A stretch of 64,000 nucleotides of DNA. It comes from Aquimarina algiphila. GTDB taxonomy: Bacteria > Bacteroidota > Bacteroidia > Flavobacteriales > Flavobacteriaceae. Below the pieces are notes generated by a model. That model had not been told where the DNA came from and searched no databases. It saw only the letters and a list, made by a program, of their open reading frames with translations. Location of the stretch: positions 1,440-65,439 of the forward strand of contig NZ_VLNR01000027.1 of NCBI RefSeq assembly GCF_007489275.1, read 5' to 3'. The translations under genes were made by a program, and so were the position numbers. Below are positions 7,528-15,128 of the stretch, piece after piece. The stretch's first letter is position 1; the number at the start of each line of letters is the position of its first letter.

Positions 7528-8196
7528 ATGATTTTACCAGTACTATTAGCCCTCACTGCAATTGCATTTGTAGTTTATGTTATTAAACACCCCCCAACTA
7601 ATTGTTCTACCAATTCTAACTCAATATGTGAAGATTATTCTGACAAAATTGTAAGCAAACTTAGGTTAGACCTTATACATACTATGGTTAAAGGTTATCG
7701 TAATAATCAATTACAATCCATACTTAGAGATATTGGGGATGATGCACACTCTATTTGGTTTGATTTAGAAACATTAAAAAAATTTATATACCATATCGAA
7801 CACCATACTGAGAAATCAAAAAAATTACTATCGAAAGAAGATCAGATGAGAATAGGAAAACTTGGGGTCAGAATATATTATTCTTGTTATCCAAGTGAAA
7901 TTAGCAATGGACTATATCCGGATTTGAATGTTTTGCCTACAAATTATAACAAGCGCCATACCTTGATAATGCTACCCACCATGCTTAGAGACAATATTCA
8001 TATGGATTTTAACCCAATTGACGAGAAATCGTTTACACTGAGTAAAGAAAAGCTTAAAACTTATTTTGCATCTAATTCTGGGAGTTCGATACCTGCACTT
8101 GGTATCTTTGAAAGCAGCAGTAATAATCGTTCTACTATTTCTCAAAATCACGGCGGACTTATTCCTCCTGCCGATGGATCAGGAGAAGCTATTTAA
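7528..8196 (+). CDS. membrane-anchored protein of the signalling cassette
   Basis: A 222-residue protein with an N-terminal membrane segment (residues 2-21), a short Ser/Cys-rich spacer, and a cytoplasmic or periplasmic domain with a strongly conserved core DDAHSIWFDLETLKKFIYHI (about 73-92). The core is identical in the second copy at 12201. The C-terminal end is QNHGGLIPPADGSG. No named family is recognised. It begins the operon with the 7-TM protein, kinase and regulator, and operator copy B lies just upstream. It may be the output or the stimulus-binding partner of the system. Confidence 0.65.
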   Translation: MILPVLLALTAIAFVVYVIKHPPTNCSTNSNSICEDYSDKIVSKLRLDLIHTMVKGYRNNQLQSILRDIGDDAHSIWFDLETLKKFIYHIEHHTEKSKKLLSKEDQMRIGKLGVRIYYSCYPSEISNGLYPDLNVLPTNYNKRHTLIMLPTMLRDNIHMDFNPIDEKSFTLSKEKLKTYFASNSGSSIPALGIFESSSNNRSTISQNHGGLIPPADGSGEAI

Positions 8197-8202
8197 TAGC
8201 AT

Positions 8203-8856
8203 ATGATAAAATATTATCCTGTACTGAATGACATTATGCTTGGGGCAGAATTTATTGCAGCCGTCGTAGCTCTTGTACATTGGGCAAAAGTTAACAACAC
8301 CTATTGGATTTGGTTTGTCTTTTATCTTTGGATTATAGCATTACAAGATTTATACGGTAATTATTTTCCGTCACTTTTCCCCTTCAGAAAACAAGACTAT
8401 TATGCATATTTTGGTATACCAGTACAATATTTATTTTTTTATTGGCTTTATGCATATAAGTCATTAAGAAAAAAGCAACTCTTTTTCTTTTGTGCCATAC
8501 TGTACTTAAGTTCATTTGTGCCCTTAAGAATCTTAAATCAAAAAATAGCAACTTTATACTCCATTAACCTGGATATAGGTAGCATAATTCTTATACTATT
8601 AGTTATATTAGAGTTTCTAAAACAGATTAAAAATGATAATATTCTAAGATTTAAAGAGAATAAAATGTTTTATATTAATGCAGGCGTTATCCTAGGTTAC
8701 ATCGGTACTTTTCCTTTTTTCGCTTTTTACCAAGAATTACTTAAAGAACCCTATATCCCAATCTGGAATATTTATTATTTATACTTTTTATTATCTAATA
8801 TCATAATGTACCTTTTATTTGCTTTATCTTTTATATGTGGGAAACACCAGTCATAG
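8203..8856 (+). CDS. seven-helix membrane protein, possible sensor
   Basis: A 217-residue, very hydrophobic protein with about seven membrane segments (roughly 10-28, 34-50, 68-85, 92-108, 120-138, 155-175, 188-212) joined by short polar loops. It starts 6 bp after the preceding stop, and its last 22 bp overlap the kinase gene, so translation is probably coupled. The kinase has only one membrane helix and no sensor domain, so this protein is a good candidate for the sensing part. No family is recognised by name. Confidence 0.65.
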   Translation: MIKYYPVLNDIMLGAEFIAAVVALVHWAKVNNTYWIWFVFYLWIIALQDLYGNYFPSLFPFRKQDYYAYFGIPVQYLFFYWLYAYKSLRKKQLFFFCAILYLSSFVPLRILNQKIATLYSINLDIGSIILILLVILEFLKQIKNDNILRFKENKMFYINAGVILGYIGTFPFFAFYQELLKEPYIPIWNIYYLYFLLSNIIMYLLFALSFICGKHQS

Positions 8857-9614
8857 TAACATTAATTCTCTTCAACGTTATCTTTATAGCTTTTATCGGA
8901 GGAATAATAATTTTTATAAAACAATATAGACTAAAAAAGAGAATACATCAGCAAATCATTATTTCTAAAGATGAAGACCATAAACAAGAGTTGTTAGAAA
9001 CTCAAATGGAGATCCAAACCCATACTATGCAATATATAGGAAGAGAAATTCACGATAATGTAGGTCAAAAATTAACCTTAGCAAGTCTATTAGCGCAACA
9101 AATGTTATTTAATGAAGATAGATATATAAAGCACGATGAAATCAGAAAAGTGAATACTATTATTGATGAATCTCTAAAAGAGCTAAGACTTTTATCCAAG
9201 TCTTTAACCAACGACTCTATAAAAATTAATTCATTAGAAAGACTAATTTTAAGCGAATGTAAGCGAGTTAATGATTCTGGTTTCTGTAAAATGGAATTCA
9301 TTGTACCTAAAGCAAACTATTCCTTATCGTACTCAAAAAAAAGTGTAGTATATAGGATTTTTCAGGAATTCATTCAGAACAGCCTAAAGCATAGTAAATG
9401 CTCTTCCATAGTAGTTAGGTTAACTAATCTAACAGAAAATTTTAAATTAGAGATTGAAGATAATGGTATTGGTTTTAACATGGAGAGATCTGATTTTAAA
9501 GGCATCGGAATCCAGAATATGAGGAAAAGAGCTGATCTAATAAACGGTGAAATAATCTTTATAAGTGTTCTCAATAAAGGAACTAAATTAACGCTTATCT
9601 TTCCTTACATATGA
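8835..9614 (+). CDS. sensor histidine kinase (HisKA_3 type)
   Basis: A 259-residue kinase. There is one membrane helix at about 5-29, then a coiled linker. The NarL-type dimerisation/phosphoacceptor motif IGREIHDNVGQKL places the phospho-accepting histidine at 73. The HATPase_c domain shows the N-box around Asn182 (FQEFIQNSLKHS), the G1 box DNGIGF (209-214) and the G2 box KGIGIQNM. It has no extracellular or PAS sensor domain. It overlaps the 7-TM gene by 22 bp and the regulator gene by 4 bp, so it forms a tight operon with its response regulator. Confidence 0.9.
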   Translation: MWETPVIVTLILFNVIFIAFIGGIIIFIKQYRLKKRIHQQIIISKDEDHKQELLETQMEIQTHTMQYIGREIHDNVGQKLTLASLLAQQMLFNEDRYIKHDEIRKVNTIIDESLKELRLLSKSLTNDSIKINSLERLILSECKRVNDSGFCKMEFIVPKANYSLSYSKKSVVYRIFQEFIQNSLKHSKCSSIVVRLTNLTENFKLEIEDNGIGFNMERSDFKGIGIQNMRKRADLINGEIIFISVLNKGTKLTLIFPYI

Positions 9615-10255
9615 AGAAAAAAATTACCATAGTGGACGATCACGTTTTGATCGCGAATGCCTTAGGCGAGATTATATCCAATTTTAAAAATTTTGAAATT
9701 CTTTCTATTTGTGAAAGTGGTCAAGTTCTAATGAGTAGTTTCGAGAAGGGTAATATTCCTGATGTTGTACTTTTAGATGTTAGTATGCCAATTATGGATG
9801 GTTTTGAGACTGCTAAATGGTTAAAGGAAAACCATCCGGATGTTTTAGTAATGGCTCTAAGTATGCAGGATGATGAATCAAGTCTTATTAAGATGATTAA
9901 AAATGGGGCGAAAGGATATATGCTAAAAAATATTAAACCCGATCAATTAGAGAAAGGTTTAAACATTTTAATAAATAAAGGTAGGTTTTTCCCAGAATGG
10001 GCATCAGATAAGATATTTAACAGTTTATTGGATGATGATAAAGATGCTCCTAATTCTATTTTTCTTTCTGACCGTGAAATTGAATTTTTGAAATATACTG
10101 TAAGTGAGATGAGCTATAAGAAAATTGCAGAAAAAATGTATTGTAGCCCTAGGACTATAGAAAATTATCGAGATAGCTTGTTTCAAAAGCTAAATCTAAA
10201 ATCCAGAGTTGGGTTAGCCATTTATGCTATGAAAAATGGATATGGCACAGAATAA
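9611..10255 (+). CDS. LuxR/NarL-family response regulator
   Basis: A 214-residue regulator. The receiver domain (1-120) has the acidic pair Asp9-Asp10, phospho-acceptor Asp56 in VVLLDVSMP, and a conserved Lys in GYMLKN. The C-terminal LuxR helix-turn-helix reads LSDREIEFL...CSPRTIENYRDSLF. The start overlaps the kinase stop (ATGA). The likely targets are the tandem-dyad operators upstream of its own operon, of the second cassette copy and of the lipoprotein gene at 6065 (inference from shared sites). Confidence 0.92.
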   Translation: MKKKITIVDDHVLIANALGEIISNFKNFEILSICESGQVLMSSFEKGNIPDVVLLDVSMPIMDGFETAKWLKENHPDVLVMALSMQDDESSLIKMIKNGAKGYMLKNIKPDQLEKGLNILINKGRFFPEWASDKIFNSLLDDDKDAPNSIFLSDREIEFLKYTVSEMSYKKIAEKMYCSPRTIENYRDSLFQKLNLKSRVGLAIYAMKNGYGTE

Positions 10256-10302
10256 AATCACTTGATGTTTAGAATCTATAAAATTGGGATAGATTTAAAT
10301 TA

Positions 10303-10320
10303 AAAGTCCAAATAAACGAT
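10303..10320 (+). repeat. island boundary repeat, copy 5
   Basis: AAAGTCCAAATAAACGAT, 47 bp after the response-regulator stop codon and 22 bp before the next gene. Confidence 0.65.
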
Positions 10321-10342
10321 AAATTAAAAATTAGGAAAATTA

Positions 10343-11089
10343 ATGAAATCAATTCTATTCTCATTAGCTTTATTATCCGTTACTCCTACTTTTGTGTGTG
10401 ATTTTATTACTTTGAGTTTAACAGCTAAATATGTTAGATCCGAATTTGTTGCAGATATAACGGTAACTAAAGTGTACAAGAATCTTGGAGGTGAGGGCAA
10501 ATATAAAGCAGATATAAAGATCAACGAATTATTTAAGGGTGAACATATAGAATCTATTTGGATTTATGGCAGAAGTGATAATAAAATGAGGTTGTCTTCT
10601 TGTGATATTTTTATTCCGGAAAAAACAAGATTAATAATGTATTCCAGAAAAAGCAAAAATGGAAATTTTGGCATTGGTATGTGTTCTGGATTAACCTATT
10701 TTAAAAATAAAAAGCATAACAAAGAATTTGAAATTTTAAAAGACCTTAAGTCAAAAAACATATCTCTTACCAACTATCAGACCTACATAGAAATGGGAAA
10801 TCTAAGTGAAGAGCTAGACCAATTTAATGGAATAGATCTTGATAAAAAATATGAGATATACGAAATTACCTTTAGATCTAATTTATCTGTAAGAAAAGTA
10901 AAAAAAGTTAGTGGATTTGGAAATGATATGGATCAAAAACTAATTAAAATATTAAAAAAAACAGAATGGCAAATAGAAAGAGAAAATTCTAACGAAAAGA
11001 TATTAGGAAACAATAAAATTTTATTCGGAATATATTATTACAACAAAGACAAAGAATATTCTAGTTTTCTAAGTCACTTTTGGCTTTAA
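10343..11089 (+). CDS. secreted protein with a netrin/TIMP-like (NTR) domain
   Basis: A 248-residue protein with a signal peptide ending near residue 18. The mature part would begin with Cys19-Asp. Residues about 19-130 follow the pattern of bacterial NTR domains: a leading Cys, the alternating strand ..FVADITVTKVY, then VNELFKG-like INELFKG, a middle Cys in LSSCDIF and MCSGLTYF near the end. The C-terminal part, with GFGNDMDQKLIKILKKTEW, recalls a TonB C-terminal fold, but this is weak. It is flanked by boundary repeats 5 and 6, so it is another single-gene unit. Confidence 0.55.
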   Translation: MKSILFSLALLSVTPTFVCDFITLSLTAKYVRSEFVADITVTKVYKNLGGEGKYKADIKINELFKGEHIESIWIYGRSDNKMRLSSCDIFIPEKTRLIMYSRKSKNGNFGIGMCSGLTYFKNKKHNKEFEILKDLKSKNISLTNYQTYIEMGNLSEELDQFNGIDLDKKYEIYEITFRSNLSVRKVKKVSGFGNDMDQKLIKILKKTEWQIERENSNEKILGNNKILFGIYYYNKDKEYSSFLSHFWL

Positions 11090-11152
11090 TAAACAACGTT
11101 GCTTAAGATAAAGATAAGTTTACCAGATAATATTAATGTTAAACAATCTTAT

Positions 11153-11170
11153 AAAGTTCAATAAACCGAT
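11153..11170 (+). repeat. island boundary repeat, copy 6
   Basis: AAAGTTCAATAAACCGAT, identical to copy 3. Its last two bases begin the ATG (11169) of the broken lipoprotein gene. A partial match, AAAGTTCATTAAAC, follows at 11262-11275 and supplies that short frame's stop codon. Confidence 0.8.
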
Positions 11171-11480
11171 GAAGAAATATAATTTATTATTTGCAATTTT
11201 AAAAGGGTTTTCAGTACTATACTGTTCTTCAGACGATGATAATAATTGTCCAGATATAATTAAAGTTCATTAAACAAAACTGATTATCAAAAATTTTCTA
11301 GTAATGTTTCATTTGCTTGGGGAGAAAGAGAAGAAAATGAAAAATATATTAGCTTCGAAATCAAAAACATAACGGATAAAATTGGATATCATTTTAATAA
11401 TAAAAAAAGCCATTGGATTTTAATCACAATGGCCTTAATAATAGATCTGTTTTTGAAGAAAAAGATAGATTACCAATTCC
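11169..11480 (+). pseudogene. decayed small lipoprotein gene
   Basis: ATG 11169 opens a lipoprotein signal peptide (MKKYNLLFAILKGFSVLYC, then SSDDDNN) but stops at TAA 11271-11273 after 34 residues. Lipoprotein-like coding continues in another frame (KTDYQKFSSNVSFAWGE, then ISFEIKNITDKIG to about 11400) and in a third frame (HNGLNNRSVFEEKDR) towards 11480. The pieces suggest one gene broken by at least two frameshifts. The 3' end runs into the gene on the opposite strand. A short real 34-residue lipoprotein is the alternative. Confidence 0.5.
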
Positions 11481-11922
11481 ATTTAAAGCATCTTCCTCTT
11501 CGGAATCGACGAAGAAGTCGTCTTGTACGTCGAGGAAATCTCGGGCGAGGTCTTCTAAATTCTTGATTTTGATCCTCAGTAGAATTACCCTCATTAATCA
11601 GTTCCTCTATCAGATCTTCAACTGTAGGCTGTTCCATTAAGTTTTGAATTGTTCGATAGTTAGAAGGCACAATAACTTCCCTGACTTTGGCATCCAACTT
11701 TATATAAAGAATACTTGGTTCTTCAACGTTATCAGATTCCTGTTGTGCAATCACATCACCTTTATCGATTTCCATATAGACCAATAGCTCCAGATCATAG
11801 TATAAATGTATTTTTTTATTATAATGTTTCACATACCCAAATACAGCTATAGTGTTTGGAGCTTCCTGTTCGAAAGGCATTTCGGCTAATAAAGCATTTT
11901 CTTTAATTTTTATATTTTTCAT
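11470..11922 (-). CDS. hypothetical protein with an arginine-rich tail
   Basis: A 150-residue protein from ATG 11920-11922 (the frame stays open for 56 codons upstream, but that part looks non-coding). The body is acidic and beta-rich (NTIAVFGYVKHYNKKIHLYY). The end has about fourteen arginines in thirty residues (RRPRPRFPRRTRR, RRFRRGR). Such a tail could bind nucleic acid or a membrane. No family recognised. It is the only gene on this strand between repeats 6 and 7. Confidence 0.55.
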   Translation of the reverse strand: MKNIKIKENALLAEMPFEQEAPNTIAVFGYVKHYNKKIHLYYDLELLVYMEIDKGDVIAQQESDNVEEPSILYIKLDAKVREVIVPSNYRTIQNLMEQPTVEDLIEELINEGNSTEDQNQEFRRPRPRFPRRTRRLLRRFRRGRCFKWNW

Positions 11923-12091
11923 CTTATTTATAATAAAAATTCTCCTACTCATTCGCTTTTCGGATTCCGCGGCATTAAGACGTATTGTATTGTAGTAAAG
12001 AGGGTAAAAATTGGAATTGCAATCTGGATTCAAAATTCTCGAAATAAATTCAATTGTCCACAAAACGAACAACCTGAAATCAATGCACATT

Positions 12092-12136
12092 AAACCTTTT
12101 AAAATAGGGTTGATAAACCCATTATAATGGGTTTAT
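12092..12136 (+). promoter_or_regulatory. tandem-dyad operator, copy C, with 24-bp palindrome
   Basis: Half-sites AAACC, AGGGTT, AAACCC, GGGTTT. The second dyad lies at the centre of a perfect 24-bp palindrome (12113-12136, ATAAACCCATTA and its complement). TTTCTTTG at 12165-12172 lies 30 bp downstream, as in copy B. It stands upstream of the collapsed second signalling cassette, so the control region outlived the genes. Confidence 0.7.
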
Positions 12137-12200
12137 TTTGTAAACTTTAATCAGCTAAAAGTTTTTTCTTTGCTACATATTAATTTTTAAACAAAACAAT

Positions 12201-12682
12201 ATGCTACTCATTACTCTTATATTTATCAGTATTACTTTCGGGTTTTACATTTACAAATTGCCACTAAGAAAAACGGTTCAGACTCAAGTACATTCCTCTA
12301 ACTATCATTCAAATACAAGACTATGTTCTGATTACTCCAGCGAAAATATTAATAAACTAAAAGTGAACTTAATCCATAACATGACCAAAGGGTATAAGGA
12401 CAATCAGTTGGCTTCCATCAAACGTTCTCAAAAAGATGATGCCCACTCAATATGGTTTGATTTGGAAACTTTGAAAAAATTCATTTACCATATTGAATAC
12501 AAATCTAGTTTAATGAATAGGGGAATTAAAGAATTAGGTCTTCGCTTTTACTATTCTAGATATCCAGCCCAAGAACCGTTGAAAATTATAGGGATAGTAT
12601 ATTCAAAAAATTGAATGTCCGCACACGTGTCAGGTTAGCAGTGTATGATATTGAAAATGGATATACAAATAAGGATAAATAA
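12201..12682 (+). pseudogene. deletion scar of a second signalling cassette
   Basis: ATG 12201 starts a paralogue of the 222-residue protein at 7528, with the same core DDAHSIWFDLETLKKFIYHI. It follows that protein up to about 12562 (LGLRFYYSRYP). From about 12566 a different frame reads SPRTVENYRDSIFKKLNV and on to GY plus a TAA at 12680-12682. That is the end of a LuxR-type regulator, matching SPRTIENYRDSLFQKLNL of 9611-10255. So one deletion removed the 3' part of gene 1, the 7-TM gene, the kinase and most of the regulator, out of frame. The annotated-looking frame 12201-12614 is a fusion product. Confidence 0.88.
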
Positions 12683-12695
12683 TGGATTTTTGGAA

Positions 12696-12718
12696 AAAGT
12701 ACAATAAAACGATCAAAA
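12696..12718 (+). repeat. island boundary repeat, copy 7
   Basis: AAAGTACAATAAAACGATC followed by AAAA. Its last A is the first base of the ATG (12718) of the next gene. It lies 13 bp after the stop of the regulator remnant. Confidence 0.8.
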
Positions 12719-12957
12719 TGAAATTAGAAGAAATTCAAAAGCAAATCGAAGAGATATTAAAATCTAAATTAAATCATCTTAAAGTAAGCTTAGATGATAA
12801 TTTAGAAACGGGAGATTTTGTAATTTCTGTATGGTGGAATGATTCAGAAATTGAGCTTACTGGTAATTATGAGCATAATGAGTCCTTCATGGGAAACAAA
12901 AAGGACATTTTAAATATTTACAATAATGAAATATTACCTTTCATAAAGTCTAAATAA
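12718..12957 (+). CDS. small hypothetical protein of a 249-bp unit
   Basis: A 79-residue acidic protein, MKLEEIQKQIEEILKSKL.., with an amphipathic N-terminal helix and then a beta-rich part with DFVISVWWNDSEIELTG. No family recognised. An in-frame ATG at 12682 would add 12 residues but would read through boundary repeat 7, so I prefer 12718. Start and stop both fall inside repeats 7 and 8 (AAG TCT AAA TAA), which makes this the tightest example of a repeat-gene-repeat unit in the island. Confidence 0.6.
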   Translation: MKLEEIQKQIEEILKSKLNHLKVSLDDNLETGDFVISVWWNDSEIELTGNYEHNESFMGNKKDILNIYNNEILPFIKSK

Positions 12958-12967
12958 ACGATCAAAA
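12945..12967 (+). repeat. island boundary repeat, copy 8, at the recombinase
   Basis: AAAGTCTAAATAAACGATC followed by AAAA. It contains the stop codon of the 79-residue gene (12955-12957) and the stop codon of the recombinase on the other strand (12962-12964). Repeats 7 and 8 start 249 bp apart. Confidence 0.8.
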
Positions 12968-14173
12968 ATCCAGAACATTATTCAATGCTTCATCAGTTTT
13001 TGTATGATCAAAATTAGACTGATATCCAATAGTTGTACTTAAATGAGAATGCCTGTATAATTTTTGTAGCATTTGTACTGGAATATTGGATCCAGCGATA
13101 TTCCCAAAACTGTGTCTAGAGATATGATTGGTAATCTTTTTATCTATTTCAGCTTGTTTGGCAATCTTCTTTAGATGTACATTAAATTTTCCTGCTGCTG
13201 CATTTATTTTTCGTTCGATATCCCTAGGATCCTTTAGGTTTGCTTTTTTTAACTCAGGGAATACAAAATCATTATGATTCATTTTATCATTTTCATAACG
13301 AGATAATATGTGTAGTGCCTTTTCAGGAAGTTCTAGTGAATCCGGTTTTTCGTTTTTGCCCATCTGATAATACAATCTCCCACTTTGAATATCGTTCCAC
13401 TTTAAGTGTAATGTATCACTAATACGAATGCCTGCCAGATAAAAGGAAAAAAGAAATACGTTTCTGGTATGCCATGTGGTTGAGCCTTCTTCTAATTCTA
13501 GAATTTCAATCTTCTTTATTTCCTCTTTATCCAATCCTATTTTTAAAGTCTTACCAGGCTTCACCTTCAGCTTACGTTTTCCAAAAGGATAGTATTCTGC
13601 ATCTACAATACCTTCAGTAATGGCTTTATTAAATATAGTTCTTACTACTGATAAGCAATTTGCTCTTGAAGTTTTGGATTTGAGACCGTTTGCTTTCATA
13701 TATACCTCATATCTCTTGAGCAAAGATTCTGTAATATTTTCAAAATGAATATCATCTCCATTTAGGAAGTTTTTAAACTTTTCTACTCTGCTTACATCTG
13801 AAGAATAACCCCGTTTGTTGGATAACTCTTTTTCTTTAAGATATTCTTCCGCCAATTTTGAAAAAGTCATTGAATCTCGATTCCCTTTTAAAATTGTCAT
13901 CAATTGACCAGCAGTAAACTTTTTATCTTTAGCTTCGAAGTCAAGGATTAAATTCTTAGCACGTACATATTCATTATCAATAAGGTTATTTAACCGTTTG
14001 TAGCTATGGTGAGATTGTCTTACTTCCGTTTTTTCTTCATTCCAATCTTTAAGCTTTATGTATTCCAAGAATTTATACTTTGGAATACGATCTTTAGTAA
14101 TCCGTAAAGCTATTGGATGCTGCCCTTTAGAATTTTGTTTACTTTTATATAATAAAATTTTAACTGAAGCCAT
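12962..14173 (-). CDS. tyrosine recombinase / integrase
   Basis: A 403-residue site-specific recombinase from ATG 14171-14173; the open frame extends 12 codons further up but lacks integrase character. The N-terminal arm-binding domain is KILLYKSKQNSKGQHPIALR, then a SAM-like core-binding domain (about 95-190), then the catalytic domain with Arg250 (AGIRISD), His350-x-x-Arg353 (HISRH), the RHSHLSTTIGY box with His375 and nucleophile Tyr384. All active-site residues are present. This is the type found in Bacteroidota integrative elements. It lies at the right edge of the repeat array and reads into it. Confidence 0.95.
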   Translation of the reverse strand: MASVKILLYKSKQNSKGQHPIALRITKDRIPKYKFLEYIKLKDWNEEKTEVRQSHHSYKRLNNLIDNEYVRAKNLILDFEAKDKKFTAGQLMTILKGNRDSMTFSKLAEEYLKEKELSNKRGYSSDVSRVEKFKNFLNGDDIHFENITESLLKRYEVYMKANGLKSKTSRANCLSVVRTIFNKAITEGIVDAEYYPFGKRKLKVKPGKTLKIGLDKEEIKKIEILELEEGSTTWHTRNVFLFSFYLAGIRISDTLHLKWNDIQSGRLYYQMGKNEKPDSLELPEKALHILSRYENDKMNHNDFVFPELKKANLKDPRDIERKINAAAGKFNVHLKKIAKQAEIDKKITNHISRHSFGNIAGSNIPVQMLQKLYRHSHLSTTIGYQSNFDHTKTDEALNNVLDF

Positions 14174-14404
14174 ATGATAACTATTTGTATTCAAGACAAA
14201 TATAATCAATACGGTTAAACATAGGTTAAACTATTTGAAGGTTTTAAATGATTTTAAGCAACACTAACAAACAATGTAAAACTACTAATGACAATGATTA
14301 TTAGTGATTTACGTTTCTTAGTGTCACTTAATATACATACCTATTAGAATTTTAAAACCTGACAGGTCTAAGATTTGTAGTATAAATTCAGTACCTTATT
14401 ATAG

Positions 14405-14424
14405 ATTCTGGTCTACACCAGAAT
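14405..14424. repeat. REP-like dyad element
   Basis: ATTCTGGT CTAC ACCAGAAT, a perfect 8-bp stem followed by GACA. It resembles the element at 15273 in form and in the trailing AATGACA, a pattern typical of dispersed intergenic repeats. Confidence 0.55.
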
Positions 14425-14447
14425 GACAGCATAAATATGTTTTTTTT

Positions 14448-15128
14448 CTAATTCAATTGTTCTTTTTTGATTTCGGTCATATCCTTTTGCTTCAACTTAT
14501 CGATCAAGGTCTGATACATTTCTTTTGGCAACCCGCAAGCAATTAAATATTCTTTCATTAACGTTTCTTCTTCTTTTTCGATAGCACCATCTGCTAATAA
14601 TACTACAGCTGCCTGGGCCAAAATATTGATCAATGCTTCTGATGATAACTCACTTCGTGCGCTATTGAGGAAATCAAACACCTGATTATCTTTATTAGCA
14701 TTTACCTTTACATTTTTATGTATTGCCATTAACTCATCTTTCATTTCAGGAAAACCCTCGATAGCATCCATAATCTCACGTTCTTCTTCTGGAGCAAAAT
14801 TACCATCGACTACAGACATATGCGTCATAGAAGCCACTAATGCTTTTGCATAGACAGAAGTTGCCCGTTTTTGGTTTTCGCTAATCTCTTCCTGAGAGCG
14901 CTGTAATACTGTTTTTATACTTTCATTATACGCACTCTTACAGCGATCACATTCATAAAATCTATCCACTGTATCCAATGGGATTACAGGAATAAAGAAT
15001 AGGGTAAACCATCTGCGATACAGTTTATTTACCAGATTTCCATCATTACAGTTTGGACATGAATTTGATAATACAGGACTTTCACTCACAGTGTGTTTTA
15101 TCCCTCTTGTTCCGAAGATAATAAACAT
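14448..15128 (-). CDS. zinc-ribbon and TerB-like domain protein
   Basis: A 226-residue soluble protein. The N-terminal zinc ribbon has Cys24-x-x-Cys27 (SCPNC) and Cys60-x-x-Cys63 (ECDRC) around a hydrophobic patch (RRWFTLFFIPVIPL). A helical TerB-like domain follows (about 90-215) with two acidic motifs, VVDGNFAPEEEREIM and LLADGAIEKEEETLM, that resemble metal-binding loops of tellurite-resistance TerB proteins. TerB domains often link membrane stress to metal sensing. It is flanked by two REP-like elements. The fold is fairly sure; the cellular role is not known. Confidence 0.8.
   Translation of the reverse strand: MFIIFGTRGIKHTVSESPVLSNSCPNCNDGNLVNKLYRRWFTLFFIPVIPLDTVDRFYECDRCKSAYNESIKTVLQRSQEEISENQKRATSVYAKALVASMTHMSVVDGNFAPEEEREIMDAIEGFPEMKDELMAIHKNVKVNANKDNQVFDFLNSARSELSSEALINILAQAAVVLLADGAIEKEEETLMKEYLIACGLPKEMYQTLIDKLKQKDMTEIKKEQLN

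Noticed and set aside
11413..11640. A 75-residue plus-strand gene
   Set aside because: It is mostly antisense of the Arg-rich-tail gene; only its first 20 codons look like lipoprotein remnant.
12201..12614. A normal 137-residue gene
   Set aside because: The frame is a fusion across a deletion: the part after about 12560 is the regulator end read in the wrong frame.
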